Shown: positions 7,624 to 16,635 of the stretch, piece after piece
How the letters are laid out: every line of letters starts with the position of its first letter
Position numbering within the stretch: position 1 is the first letter of the stretch
Assembly (NCBI RefSeq): GCF_018918005.1
Contig: NZ_JAHLPR010000059.1
Span: 1-33,476, forward strand
Length of the DNA stretch: 33,476 nucleotides
Origin: Paenibacillus sp. MSJ-34
GTDB lineage: Bacteria; Bacillota; Bacilli; Paenibacillales; Paenibacillaceae
Reading direction: 5' to 3'
Notes under the pieces: generated by a model
What the model was told of the DNA's origin: nothing
Seen by the model: the letters and a program-made list of their open reading frames with translations, nothing else
Database searches by the model: none
Made by a program: the position numbers and the translations under genes

Positions 7624-8757
7624 CTACAGCTTCTGGATTCCCGCATGCTTAATCTTTACTTTCACATCGATGTCGATCGAATTGTCATCGAGCCGCAATT
7701 CCTTCCCGTACTTTTTCCATTGCGCATTCGCCGTCCGATATAACGTATGCCGCAACGAATAAATGTCCGTATTCGAATGAAGCGCGAAGGAATAGGTTTG
7801 CAGTACATGCTTGCGGATTTCCTCTTCCGCCATTCGTTCCGCTTCCGCTTCGGACATCTTGCGCAACAGTTCTTCGACTTCCCCTTGTATGTTAATTTTG
7901 ATGTTGAAACGAGGTTTTCCGTCTTTCGTCGCAACCTTCACTTCTTGCTTCGGACGACCGAGCGTCAAAACGATTTGAGGCGCGTTGCCCTTCTGGATAT
8001 ATAACGGGGCTTCCACTGTTTTCCGGCTCATCCAACGATAACCGCGCAGCCGTTCTTCGGGAAACCAGCCTGACTGTCTCCGGTTGTAAATGGCGTATAA
8101 GCCGTTAATTTGCAACTGAGGGGTGGCCTGAAGGTCTTTCTCCCAACTTTCCTTGTTAATCTTAATGGACGGAACGAGCACCGTCATTCCGGGTTCACGC
8201 AACAGGGCGATAAATTGCTGCAGCCTGACGGAAGGAATGTACGAACGTTGCGAATAGACCTCGTTAGGCTCATGAAGCAGCGTCAGCATCGGCGACATGT
8301 CAAAAATCGGCGATACCGAGAAAATTCGGTCGATCGGCTCCTTCGTGCCGAACACCCATAACGTGTTGCGCATTTCGCGGTAGCGAAGGATGCTGTCAAG
8401 CAAACTCACTATATCTTGCTTCATAATGTTGTCGCTAAATACGATGGCGGTAATATGTTCCCATACGATTTTCAATTGAGACGCACTTAATACGTCATAA
8501 AACGCCAAGCCGAGCGTGCTTCCGACCCCTTTGCCGACCCAAATCGGCGCTTTCCCTCTCGGTTTTCCCACTTCCTGTTTCGCTACATTGGAAAAATCCA
8601 ACGACTGGACGTAGACTACATATTTGCCGTCGACGAAATCGATACCCAGTGCCGTTAGGTAGGCGTTCTCCTGTATATCCTTAATATCCCAACAGCCGGA
8701 CAGCAGTACGGCAAGCATGGAAACGCAGCAAAGGACCGAAACGGTTCTTCGGATCAT
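7624..8757 (-). CDS. Spore germination lipoprotein, Ger(x)C family (GerAC-like)
   Basis: The 377-residue C subunit of a GerA-type nutrient germinant receptor. The signal peptide ends in a lipobox (VLLSGC), so Cys22 would be lipidated, and the mature protein begins with the family hallmark CWDIKDIQENAYLTALGID. The C-terminal half fits the GerAC fold (FNIKINIQGEVEELL, EEIRKHVLQTYSFALHSNTDIYSL). Length is typical. The ATG overlaps the stop of the upstream A-subunit gene by four bases, and its ribosome site GGAGGTGA sits inside the end of that gene, so translation is coupled. It is last of three genes, followed by a terminator. The product should be in the inner membrane of the spore. Confidence 0.93.
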   Translation of the reverse strand: MIRRTVSVLCCVSMLAVLLSGCWDIKDIQENAYLTALGIDFVDGKYVVYVQSLDFSNVAKQEVGKPRGKAPIWVGKGVGSTLGLAFYDVLSASQLKIVWEHITAIVFSDNIMKQDIVSLLDSILRYREMRNTLWVFGTKEPIDRIFSVSPIFDMSPMLTLLHEPNEVYSQRSYIPSVRLQQFIALLREPGMTVLVPSIKINKESWEKDLQATPQLQINGLYAIYNRRQSGWFPEERLRGYRWMSRKTVEAPLYIQKGNAPQIVLTLGRPKQEVKVATKDGKPRFNIKINIQGEVEELLRKMSEAEAERMAEEEIRKHVLQTYSFALHSNTDIYSLRHTLYRTANAQWKKYGKELRLDDNSIDIDVKVKIKHAGIQKL

Positions 8758-10202
8758 TGCGATTCACCTCCTGTGCGCGTGTCGTCAATCGGGTCGTACA
8801 TAGTCGGGCGCTTCGTCATTTTGTTAAGCGGTTTGGCAAAGAGCGCTTTGAGGATTTCGCCGAATTTCGGAGGCGAGATCGGCGCAAGAAGCGGATGTCC
8901 AAACGATTCCAGGGTGGATACGTATAAAACGATAGACATCACTCCTAGAAAAAATCCGTACATGCCGAATACGGACGAAAGAATCAGCACATAAAGGCGC
9001 AGTACGCTAACGGTTCCGCTTAACGATTGATTAACGAGCGTAAACGTCGCCACGGCCGTCACCGCGGCGGCAACCAGCATCGTCGGGGAGCCGATCCCCG
9101 CCCGAATAGCGGCGTCGCCCACAATCAAGCCGCCGACGACTGCGACGGTTTGGCCGACCGCTCTCGGCAGCCGTATGCCGGCTTCCCGGAACAACTCGAA
9201 TAAGCCGAGCATCAAAAACATCTCCATCGGAGCCGACAGCGGAATGCCCAATCGGGAATTGGTGATCGTCGCCAGCAACGGAAACGGAATTTGATCCAGG
9301 TTAAAGGCGACGAGCGCCACCCAAAAGCCCGGCACGAAAATAGCCACAATAAGCCCCAAAAGGCGGAGAAACCGTTCCAGAAACACGAAATAGTACGGAA
9401 AATGGCTATCCTCCGGCGATTTCAACATCAGAGTAAGGTTGCCTGGAGCGATCAGGGCCATGGGCGATCCTTCCGTAAAAATGATAAATCGTCCGCGAAC
9501 CAGGCTTTCCACCGCATAATCGGGCCTGCCGATGTAATCCACAAGCGGGAAGAGAGAATAAGACGAATCGCTCATCGCCGTTTCCAGTTGGGCGCTGCTT
9601 GTCAACGAATCGATATCAATGCCATTCAGCCGATGCCGGGCTTCCCGAATGATATCCGGATTGGCGACATCGTAAAGATACAATAACGCGACTTTCGTTT
9701 TGCTGCGTTTGCCGATCATGAATTGTTCGTAATGCAGCGATTCGGTTCGCAATCTTTTCCGTATTAACGCCACATTCGTTCCGACTTCTTCCGTAAAGCC
9801 GTCCCTCGGCCCTTTAATCGAAATTTCGGTATTCGATTCATCCGGTTCGCGATGAGGCGGCTCCGCGATATCCAGCGAATACGCTTTATTCGTTTCTTCG
9901 TGCCAAACGACAAGCTCCCCGTTGAACACTTTGGAGGCGAGCGCCTTCGGGTCATGATCGGAGAGCGGCGCGAACGGAAGGATTTTGTAGTCGTCCGGTT
10001 CGAAAGCCGTTCCCGATCTTCTAACCATTTTGTCTAGATTCGGCAGTACGGTTTGGGAAATGAGCTTGACATTCGCCATTCCTTCGCACCAGATTAAGGT
10101 CAAGGATACCGTACGTTCGCGAGTGCGGTAGCGATACGACTCAAATTTCACATCCGCACAGCTTGCAAAATACCGCTTCATCTCGTCCAATTGCAAGTTC
10201 AC
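8754..10202 (-). CDS. Spore germination protein, GerA family (A subunit)
   Basis: A 482-residue membrane protein. The soluble N-terminal part includes LQLDEMKRYFASCADVKFESY, and the family signature region VDYIGRPDYAVESLVRGRFIIFTEGSPMALIAPGNL is split here only by description. Hydrophobic segments fill about residues 280-460, and the tail is polar. The start is taken as the GTG at 10202: it overlaps the stop of the preceding B-subunit gene (GTGA) and has GGGGGA seven bases upstream. An open frame runs further upstream but lies entirely within that gene. In Ger receptors the A subunit is a membrane core component that assembles with B and C. All three are adjacent and coupled here, so the receptor looks complete. 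Confidence 0.93.
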   Translation of the reverse strand: MNLQLDEMKRYFASCADVKFESYRYRTRERTVSLTLIWCEGMANVKLISQTVLPNLDKMVRRSGTAFEPDDYKILPFAPLSDHDPKALASKVFNGELVVWHEETNKAYSLDIAEPPHREPDESNTEISIKGPRDGFTEEVGTNVALIRKRLRTESLHYEQFMIGKRSKTKVALLYLYDVANPDIIREARHRLNGIDIDSLTSSAQLETAMSDSSYSLFPLVDYIGRPDYAVESLVRGRFIIFTEGSPMALIAPGNLTLMLKSPEDSHFPYYFVFLERFLRLLGLIVAIFVPGFWVALVAFNLDQIPFPLLATITNSRLGIPLSAPMEMFLMLGLFELFREAGIRLPRAVGQTVAVVGGLIVGDAAIRAGIGSPTMLVAAAVTAVATFTLVNQSLSGTVSVLRLYVLILSSVFGMYGFFLGVMSIVLYVSTLESFGHPLLAPISPPKFGEILKALFAKPLNKMTKRPTMYDPIDDTRTGGESQ

Positions 10203-11296
10203 TGCGCATTCCCCCATTTGCGGTGATTCAGTAAGGCGACTACCCACAAAATAATGGATACGGCGACCATAACGGGTATAACGACAGGAAAGTATATTCG
10301 CAACAACAATCGCTGAAAATCGATATCGCTGATTTGAAGCATGGCAAGCGAAAATACGAGCAGCGCCGTAATCAGGCAAAACGCCTTTTTGAGCCTGGGC
10401 TTTCGCAGCGGCATAAGATCGCAGGCAAGGAAAATGGCGAGCGAAATTCGAATAAAGGATCCCGACAACCATTGATAGATCGAAAGAAAATCGACATGTT
10501 CAATATATTTGCCAACCATGACGAGCCGCCACTGTTCGAATGCGGGGTAACGCTGCCGCGCGCTTTCGATCGGGCCGAATGCGGCGATGGATCCGAGATA
10601 CGGTCCGATCGTCAAGCCGGCCAACATGACGGCCAGGATCGCAATCGTTACAAATCCCATACGTTTCGAGGAGAAATGATGCTGCATAAAGGCAAGCATT
10701 AACAATTCGATAAATCCGCCGCCAACGTACAATGTGCCGTGGATGGCGGGAACGATGCCATGTTCTAATACGGGCCGCAGTAAAGTGTAATCTTTATACT
10801 GGAAGTTGGCGCTCATGACAAAATATCCGAATATGACGACAAACGGCAGCAGAATACCCGAGCAAATCGCAATCGAACGCAAGCCCGCCAAGGCGCACAG
10901 CATGCATAAAACGACTAAAGTCAATGCTACGATAAAAAACGGGGTTCTCGGCAAATACGTGGCGTTGGTCCACATGCTAGTATCGTATAAGGTCACGTAT
11001 GCGATCGATAGAAGGTAACAATAAATGACGAGCGTCACGATCCAGGCGATCGCCGAACCCGCCGCCTGCTTCATCCATGGAAACAGCGGAGTGTTCCCCT
11101 TCTTCTTCATGATCCAATAGACGATCGGCAGCCAGAGGAGACAAAGGAAGAGCGCCATGATAATGCTCAACCATCCGTCTCTGCCGGAAGTCTGGATCAG
11201 CATAGGGATCAAAATGACATGATTAAACATGCCCGCGGAAAGGAGCATAATGAATATGGCCTGAATGTTGGTGATGCTATGTTTTGCCTGACTCAT
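10199..11296 (-). CDS. Spore germination protein, GerB family (B subunit, APC-like permease)
   Basis: About 365 residues with around ten membrane segments, a member of the amino-acid-transporter-like family that binds germinants in GerA-type receptors. Typical features are the opening SITNIQAIFIMLLSAGMFNH, the TLYVGGGFIELLMLAFM segment and the GPIESARQRYPAFEQWR loop. The ATG at 11296 has GAGG about eight bases upstream; earlier in-frame starts are less well placed. It is the first gene of the operon, giving the order B-A-C instead of the A-B-C order of the Bacillus subtilis gerA operon. A sigma-G-like promoter lies about 50 bases upstream, as expected for forespore expression. Confidence 0.92.
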   Translation of the reverse strand: MSQAKHSITNIQAIFIMLLSAGMFNHVILIPMLIQTSGRDGWLSIIMALFLCLLWLPIVYWIMKKKGNTPLFPWMKQAAGSAIAWIVTLVIYCYLLSIAYVTLYDTSMWTNATYLPRTPFFIVALTLVVLCMLCALAGLRSIAICSGILLPFVVIFGYFVMSANFQYKDYTLLRPVLEHGIVPAIHGTLYVGGGFIELLMLAFMQHHFSSKRMGFVTIAILAVMLAGLTIGPYLGSIAAFGPIESARQRYPAFEQWRLVMVGKYIEHVDFLSIYQWLSGSFIRISLAIFLACDLMPLRKPRLKKAFCLITALLVFSLAMLQISDIDFQRLLLRIYFPVVIPVMVAVSIILWVVALLNHRKWGNAQ

Positions 11297-11345
11297 GTCA
11301 ACCATCCTCAACAATGAACTATGAATTCCGGTCCCGGAACGATTA

Positions 11346-11375
11346 TATTATGTTCAAACAAATGGCAATGTATTC
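11346..11375 (-). promoter_or_regulatory. Sigma-G-type promoter of the germination operon
   Basis: Minus strand: -35 GAATA (11371-11375), 18-base spacer, -10 CATAATA (11346-11352). Both elements and the spacing match the known forespore sigma-G pattern (GHATR, 18, CATWHTA). Germination receptor operons are classic sigma-G targets. Confidence 0.7.
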
Positions 11376-11495
11376 CGTTTCGAACCGAGCGGGCGAAAAA
11401 CGGGAGGGATGCTTGACTAAAGACAAACGCATATACATCTTGTCTCGAGAGAATATGATGTAGAAGAGTGATTCGAGTCGGAGGTTGATTGGCAG

Positions 11496-12074
11496 ATGAG
11501 AATTGATTTGGGCTGCGGGAATAATAAATTTAGAGACTGCATTGGAATCGATCGGATCGCTTACCCTAATACGGATATTGTACATGACTTCAACCGGCGG
11601 CTCCCGCTCGAAGATAACTCGGTTGATTTTGTAATGGCTTCCCATAGTTTGCAGTACGTAGACGATCTTCATGCCGTCATGGAAGATATCTACCGGGTTT
11701 GCCGCCACAAAGCGATGGTTTGCATTGTGGCGCCGTATGCCCATGTTACTTCCCATATCGTTAATCCGCAATATAAACAGTTGTTCAATGAACATTCTCC
11801 GCGGTTCTGGACGAAACATGCCAAGACGGCGATTGACAATGATGACTTCCTATTTTCTCCGAAAGATTCTTAGTCGTTGCAGGACGAAGGTAGCGACTTA
11901 AATATCGATTTCAGGGTTCTTCGGATGGAGTTTTTTTATTTCACGCCGTTCAGGCTAGGCTATGACCAGTTCGAATTGTCCCTTCTTCGACAGTCCCAAT
12001 TTAATGTTGCCTTTCAAATTATGTACCAATTGGTTGTCGTCAAACAACCCATGAGCGACGAGGAGCAAGAAGGG
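11496..12074 (+). pseudogene. Class I SAM-dependent methyltransferase, interrupted and 3'-truncated
   Basis: The first 125 codons encode a methyltransferase core: motif I as MRIDLGCGNN, an acidic loop GIDRI, and the PLEDNSVDFVMASHSLQYVDD region with an IYRVCRHKAMVCIVAP strand. A TAG at 11871-11873 stops the frame at FSPKDS. The same frame then continues with methyltransferase-like residues (GSDLNIDFRVLRMEFFYF through QIMYQLVVVKQPMSDEE). At about 12060-12080 the sequence passes without a break into an unrelated SBBP-repeat protein. The gene has GGAGG 11 bases before its ATG. A single in-frame stop plus loss of the native 3' end argues for a dead gene, unless the stop is a sequencing error. Family function is methylation of an unknown substrate. 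Confidence 0.75.
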
Positions 12075-13360
12075 CTGGCGTTGTTCTTGCAGTTTCTTGG
12101 CGCGAACGCCGGGGTGCAGATCGAGGGCCGCCGCCAGAGCTTGGAGAAAGTCAACTTCCTGGTCGGTAACGATCCGGAGAAGTGGCATACCGGCCTCTAG
12201 AGGTCGTCTATCGGGAGCTGTGGCCGGGCGTCGATCTGATCTTCTATGGAGAGGACGGGAAGCTGAAATATGATGTGACGGTTCAGCCCGGCGCGAGGCT
12301 GGACGATATTCAGTTCGCTTACCGCGGCGCGGAACGGTTGTCCCTGGATGAGGAAGGGAATCTCCTTATCCATACTCCATATGGGATCTTGATTGAGGAG
12401 CGCCCGGTCAGTTATCAAGAGATTGACGGCAAGAAGGTCGTTGTGGAAAGCCGCTTTGTCGTCAAGCAAAATGCTCATGGAGAACTTGTCTATGGTTTCG
12501 AAGTCGGACATGGTTATCATCCTGATTATGGCGTGGTTATTGATCCGTCGATCGCGTACTCTACCTATCTTGGCAGCACTTCAGCATCGACGGATACTGC
12601 AGCCATTGCGGTGGATGCGTCCGGACACGCCTACGTGGCCGGGACCTCCGGTCCCTCTTTCCCCGTTACGCCGGGCGCTTTCAACCGGTGTTTGCCGGCG
12701 ACCGGGATGTCATCGCGGCCAAGCTCGATCCGACGGGGTCTTTTCTTATCTATTCCACCTTTATCGGAGGAAGCGGTGACGATGAGGGCAGCGCGATTGC
12801 CGTAGATCCATTCGGCAACGCCATCATTACGGGATTTACAACGTCCCCCAATTTTCCAACGACGCCCGGAGCTTTGCGCACCGTGATTTTTGGAGGTGAG
12901 CCCGGATGCCTTCGTTGCAAAGCTGAATGCTGACGGTACCGCTCTGATCTACTCCACCTTTCTTGGCGGAGTGGACGGTTTTAATTTTGGTCATAGCGTC
13001 GCCACGGACGGTTCCGGCAATGCCTATGTGACAGGGACTACCAACGCCACCGATTTTCCGACGACACCAGGCGCTTTTGATACCGTATTAACCGCTGGAT
13101 CTAAAGCGTTCGTATCGAAACTGAACGCCTCCGGAACGGCTTTCATCTACTCTACCTTGCTTGGAGGCCAATTTGATAACACCGGATTCAGCATTGCCGT
13201 GGATGCGTCAGGCAGCGCTTATGTGACAGGGGAGACGTTAGCCGACGATTTTCCGACGACCCCCGGCGCGTTCCAAATTACTCTTCAGGGACAGAGAGAT
13301 GCGTTCGTGACGAAGCTCAACGCCGATGGCACGGCCCTCGTCTACTCCACGTATCTCGGA
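12075..13360 (+). pseudogene. SBBP-repeat (beta-propeller) protein, frameshifted fragment
   Basis: Joining three frames gives a recognisable SBBP-repeat protein. Part of the N-terminal domain comes first (VQIEGRRQSLEKVNFLVGND, ELWPGVDLIFYGEDGKLKYD). Four repeat units of about 65 residues and part of a fifth follow, each with IYSTFLGG, a VDxSGNAYVTG strand, FPTTPGAF and DAFVAKLNADGTA. Disruptions: near 12190-12200 (TAG; a deletion of a few residues relative to the usual GLPTY context), near 12690 (a one-base loss restores NRVFAGDRD) and near 12895-12905. The signal peptide and the start are missing because the 5' end is fused to the methyltransferase remnant. Homology ends at about 13360. Such proteins are usually secreted or surface-located, and this copy cannot make one. 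Confidence 0.8.
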
Positions 13361-13651
13361 GTACCGTTTTATGCCGCTCCAAATGAATATCCAATGCAAC
13401 CAATAATAAATAATATTTTGGCCAAATCTAACGCGCCAATGTTGAGGGAATGGAGATCTGCGGGGAATAATTTGGTCAACATATGGAATGCTGTCTCGCT
13501 ATTCTCCTTGGAAATGATTCCAATTAGCGACAATATTCACGCAACCTTGTCATCATACTCTAACGTTAAAATCAAAGAGGCCGTCGACCAAGGATGTGCC
13601 TTGTTCAACGGCCTTTGGGCTAGCGTATTTATTGTTCAACCGATTAACTAA
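13361..13651 (+). other. Open tail of unknown origin after the SBBP fragment
   Basis: The last SBBP frame stays open for 96 more codons to a TAA at 13649-13651, but the residues (for example LREWRSAGNNLVNIWNAVSL) no longer resemble the repeat and I do not recognise them. The bases are visibly more AT-rich than upstream. A terminator-like hairpin lies inside the end of this frame, which argues against it being a real coding end. It may be a recombination scar or foreign fragment. Confidence 0.4.
13576..13616. terminator. Hairpin terminator downstream of nrdJ
   Basis: AGGCCGT (13578-13584) pairs with ACGGCCT (13608-13614), with an inner CAAGG/CCTTG stem. A/T-rich flanks lie on both sides. It is about 40 bases past the nrdJ stop, so it most likely ends that minus-strand transcript. 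Confidence 0.65.
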
Positions 13652-13653
13652 TC

Positions 13654-16248
13654 TTAATTACAACGGCTATACCCGCAATTGGCGCATGTTTTGCAGCCTT
13701 CGACGTTCAGCAGCGAAGCGCTGCCGCAGGACGGGCATAGGTCGCGCGAAGTCGGTGCGCCTTTCGCGGAGAATGGCGCTTGCACCTCGGGCGCAATGGC
13801 CGCCGCGATCGGAGCCGTCTCCGACGCCGCCGCATGCTCATCGGCATGCTGCGCATGAGTTTCCAACGCTTTCGCGACCGCATCGGCTATCGATTCGACG
13901 CGGTTGGCTCCGAAGCCGATCGCGCCCGAACCGCCAATTCCTTTCAAATGCTTGATCAGCAGTTCCACCTTATGGCCATGATCGCCGTAGCGGAGGAATA
14001 AGGAACATACCCGGCCCAATGCTTCCGCCATCGCGAATACGTCCGAGCCCGCTTTGCCGACGTTCAGGAATATTTCGCTCGGTACGCCGTCCAAATCGTT
14101 AATCGTAATATATGCCATTCCGAACGGGGTATTGATTTTGTACGTCGCTCCGCGCAGCACTTGCGGGCGGCGCTTGTATTGCTTGTCGAACACTTCTTTC
14201 GCTGGCGGTTCCACGTTCACAGCCAGCGACTCGTTCAGCGCGTCCATCGACTGCGCTTCCGCTTCCCCGTTCGCGCCTGCCTCCGATGCCGCGGCCGCAT
14301 TCGACTTCTCCTCGTCTTTCTTCTCCGTACTGAGCACCTGCACGTCGCGGCTGCCGTCGCGGTATATCGTAACGCCTTTGCAGCCGAGATCGAAGGCGAG
14401 TTCATACAATCGTTTCGTTTCTTCCACCGTAAAGTCCGCCGGGCAATTCGCCGTTTTCGAGATCGAACTATCGACCCAACGTTGAATCGCCGCCTGCACC
14501 CGAATATGATCCTCGGCCGACAAATCCATCGCCGTCACGAAATGATCCGGCAGTTCTTCGCCCGGATGCGCGTCCATCCATTGCTGCGCGATCGGCACAA
14601 ACTGCTCGTCGAAGCCGAGCCGGCTTTGCCGGTAATATTTGAACGCGAAATAGGGCTCAATTCCGGTCGATGTGCCGACCATCGTCCCCGTGCTTCCCGT
14701 GGGAGCTTGCGTAATGACGGTAACGTTGCGCATCCCGTTGTTCTCGATCGACGCGCCTACTTCGGGATACGCCGCAACGATATTTTTCATAAATCCGCTC
14801 TGCATAAACGGTTCCAGTTCGAACGCTTTAAACGATCCTTTCTCCGCCGCAATTTCCGAAGACGCCAAATAAGCTTCTTTCGCGATAAATCCATATAGGC
14901 GGTCGAGAAATTCAAGCGATTCCGGGCTGCCGTACCGGACGCCCAATTTAATCATCAATTCGGCGAGACCCATCGTACCGAGTCCGACGCGGCGCTCGGT
15001 TTGTTGATTCTCTCTATTCTCCTCGAAATGATACGGCGTCTTGTCAATGACGTTGTCGAGGAAACGAACCGAATACCGCGTGACCGTCGCGAGTTCGTCC
15101 CATGCGACATCGTGGCGTTCTTCATCGTAGAACTTCGATAAATTCATCGCGGACAAATTGCAAACGCCCCATCCCGGCAAGCCCTGTTCGCCGCAAGGAT
15201 TCGTACAAATGATCGGATTAAAATACCAGCTGTTCGACATTTGATTGTAATATTCCATAAAGACGACGCCGGGCTCCGCCGATTTCCATGCGGATTCGAT
15301 AATCGTATGCCATACGTCGCGGGCTTTGACCGTACGATAATGATTGACTTTCTTGCCCTGCTTGCGCCATTTCTCCAAATCGCCGTCCCAAATGTCGTTA
15401 TATTCCGGGTCGGTCGTATCCGGGAAGACAAGCTCCCAATCCAAATCTTCCTTGACGGCTTTCATAAATCCGTTGCTGACGCATACCGACAAATTCGCAT
15501 TCGTCACTTGCCCCATCGTCTGCTTCACCGTAATAAAATCGAGCACATCCGGGTGCCAGTCGTTAATCATGAGCATTAACGCTCCGCGTCGGCTGCCTCC
15601 CTGCTCGATCAATCCGGTCGTGTAGCTGAACAATCCGCCCCAACTGACGGCGCCGCTCGATGAGCCGTTGACGCCTTTTACGATCGATCTGCGCGGCCGC
15701 AGCGAAGACAGGTTGATGCCGACGCCGCCGCCTCGCGCCATAATTTCCGTCATTTCCGTCAATGTATCCATAATGCCGCCGCGGCTGTCCTTCGGCGAAG
15801 GAATGACGTAGCAGTTGAACAGCGTCAACTCTTCGCTCGCTCCCGCTCCGGCCGCGATCCGGCCGCCAGGCACCAATTTCCAATCGTCAAGAATATATCT
15901 GAACCGCTCGGTCCATGTTTGCTGCAATTCGGGCGTCGTTTCCACCGATGCCATCGCCGCGGCGAGTCGATCCCACATCTGTTCCGGCGTCTTCTCAATC
16001 GTCAGCGTCAACTTCTCGACGGTCGATTCGACCGTTTCGCCGCTGCGCAGCTTCACTGTTACATTGCGTCCTTCCCTTTTCACAACTTCCCCGACTTCTT
16101 TTGCCGGAAATTTCGGATCGTCTTTCGTCAATACAAGTACGACGTCGCCGACTTTCGTATTGTTCGTATCCGCATCCTTCCATGCGTAACGATCTAGAAA
16201 TATTTTTTCGCTTAATCCTTCCAACCGCTGTTTCTGCATCGTTTTCAA
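13654..16248 (-). CDS. nrdJ: Vitamin B12-dependent ribonucleotide reductase (class II)
   Basis: The 864-residue enzyme reduces ribonucleotides to deoxyribonucleotides using adenosylcobalamin and needs no oxygen. Visible motifs: the first redox cysteine in LTLFNCYVIPSP; SLRPRRSIVKGVNGSSSGAV and EQGGSRRGALM for substrate binding; the active-site loop TNPCGEQGLPGWGVCNLSAM; and the phosphate-binding QAPTGSTGTMVGTSTG. After an Ala/Glu-rich linker comes a TSCPD domain (RPQVLRGATYKINTPFGMAY), a second low-complexity linker and a cysteine-rich tail (CPSCGS, CKTCANCGYSRC) that probably re-reduces the active site. The TTG at 16248 is chosen because AGGAGG lies nine bases upstream; ATG 16239 is the alternative. 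NrdR-like boxes upstream suggest repression when deoxynucleotides are plentiful. Confidence 0.95.
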   Translation of the reverse strand: MKTMQKQRLEGLSEKIFLDRYAWKDADTNNTKVGDVVLVLTKDDPKFPAKEVGEVVKREGRNVTVKLRSGETVESTVEKLTLTIEKTPEQMWDRLAAAMASVETTPELQQTWTERFRYILDDWKLVPGGRIAAGAGASEELTLFNCYVIPSPKDSRGGIMDTLTEMTEIMARGGGVGINLSSLRPRRSIVKGVNGSSSGAVSWGGLFSYTTGLIEQGGSRRGALMLMINDWHPDVLDFITVKQTMGQVTNANLSVCVSNGFMKAVKEDLDWELVFPDTTDPEYNDIWDGDLEKWRKQGKKVNHYRTVKARDVWHTIIESAWKSAEPGVVFMEYYNQMSNSWYFNPIICTNPCGEQGLPGWGVCNLSAMNLSKFYDEERHDVAWDELATVTRYSVRFLDNVIDKTPYHFEENRENQQTERRVGLGTMGLAELMIKLGVRYGSPESLEFLDRLYGFIAKEAYLASSEIAAEKGSFKAFELEPFMQSGFMKNIVAAYPEVGASIENNGMRNVTVITQAPTGSTGTMVGTSTGIEPYFAFKYYRQSRLGFDEQFVPIAQQWMDAHPGEELPDHFVTAMDLSAEDHIRVQAAIQRWVDSSISKTANCPADFTVEETKRLYELAFDLGCKGVTIYRDGSRDVQVLSTEKKDEEKSNAAAASEAGANGEAEAQSMDALNESLAVNVEPPAKEVFDKQYKRRPQVLRGATYKINTPFGMAYITINDLDGVPSEIFLNVGKAGSDVFAMAEALGRVCSLFLRYGDHGHKVELLIKHLKGIGGSGAIGFGANRVESIADAVAKALETHAQHADEHAAASETAPIAAAIAPEVQAPFSAKGAPTSRDLCPSCGSASLLNVEGCKTCANCGYSRCN

Positions 16249-16352
16249 CAAAAACAACCTCCTATAATTTTGGTGTAGCGGCGCTCCTCGCTGCAAATCC
16301 AGTAAAACGGATCAATCATTGCGAAAACTTCTACCATTATATTATGTAGGAT

Positions 16353-16401
16353 TCACAATATATTGTGTGCTTTAATCATTATACTATACTACATATTGTA
16401 T
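16353..16401 (-). promoter_or_regulatory. Pair of NrdR-box-like sites upstream of nrdJ
   Basis: A perfect 14-bp palindrome CACAATATATTGTG (16354-16367) matches the NrdR box pattern. A weaker copy (TACTACATATTGTA, 16387-16400) lies 33 bp away centre to centre, close to the three-turn spacing typical of NrdR box pairs. Minus-strand TATAAT sequences lie next to both, so binding would block the promoter. Confidence 0.7.
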
Positions 16402-16448
16402 TTTCTATAGTACAAAACTGTAAATTAAGACAAGAAAGCGATACTATT

Positions 16449-16477
16449 TTGACCAAGCTTCTTTTTGCTCCTACGAT
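16449..16477 (+). promoter_or_regulatory. Candidate sigma-A promoter of the helicase operon
   Basis: TTGACC (16449-16454), 17-base spacer, TACGAT (16472-16477). The -35 is near consensus and the -10 matches at four of six positions. A leader of about 150 bases would follow. Confidence 0.45.
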
Positions 16478-16635
16478 CTCTCTTTTTCGCCCTCTTTAGC
16501 CTTTAAAATATGAAACGATTTTGAAAAATTTACATGAAAATAACATGTATGGAGACCGATCTCCCGGCGCATTCGGTTATGAAGCGGCCGTTTTTCGTCC
16601 ATACTAGCGTAAAACGGACTTTGGAGGTGTACGCC

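Larger units (their letters stand above)
16249..16635. other. Divergent intergenic region, nrdJ / SNF2 helicase
   Basis: 387 bases without a gene. The left part is very AT-rich and holds the nrdJ ribosome site, several TATAAT-like boxes on the minus strand and two NrdR-box-like palindromes. The right part holds a candidate sigma-A promoter for the helicase and a roughly 150-base leader in which I see no strong structure. Confidence 0.7.

Noticed and set aside
10203-10472. Long 5' extension of the GerA-family frame
   Set aside because: Lies fully within the GerB-family gene; the GTG at 10202 has the ribosome site and the usual four-base overlap.
11343-11819. 158-codon minus-strand frame
   Set aside because: Antisense to the methyltransferase remnant and overlapping the sigma-G promoter; no family signature.
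14161-14898. 245-codon plus-strand frame within nrdJ
   Set aside because: Antisense to catalytic parts of the reductase; Arg/His-rich shadow.
16249-16400. Cobalamin riboswitch before the B12-dependent reductase
   Set aside because: No B12-box-like sequence or suitable stems; the region is AT-rich with NrdR-like palindromes.
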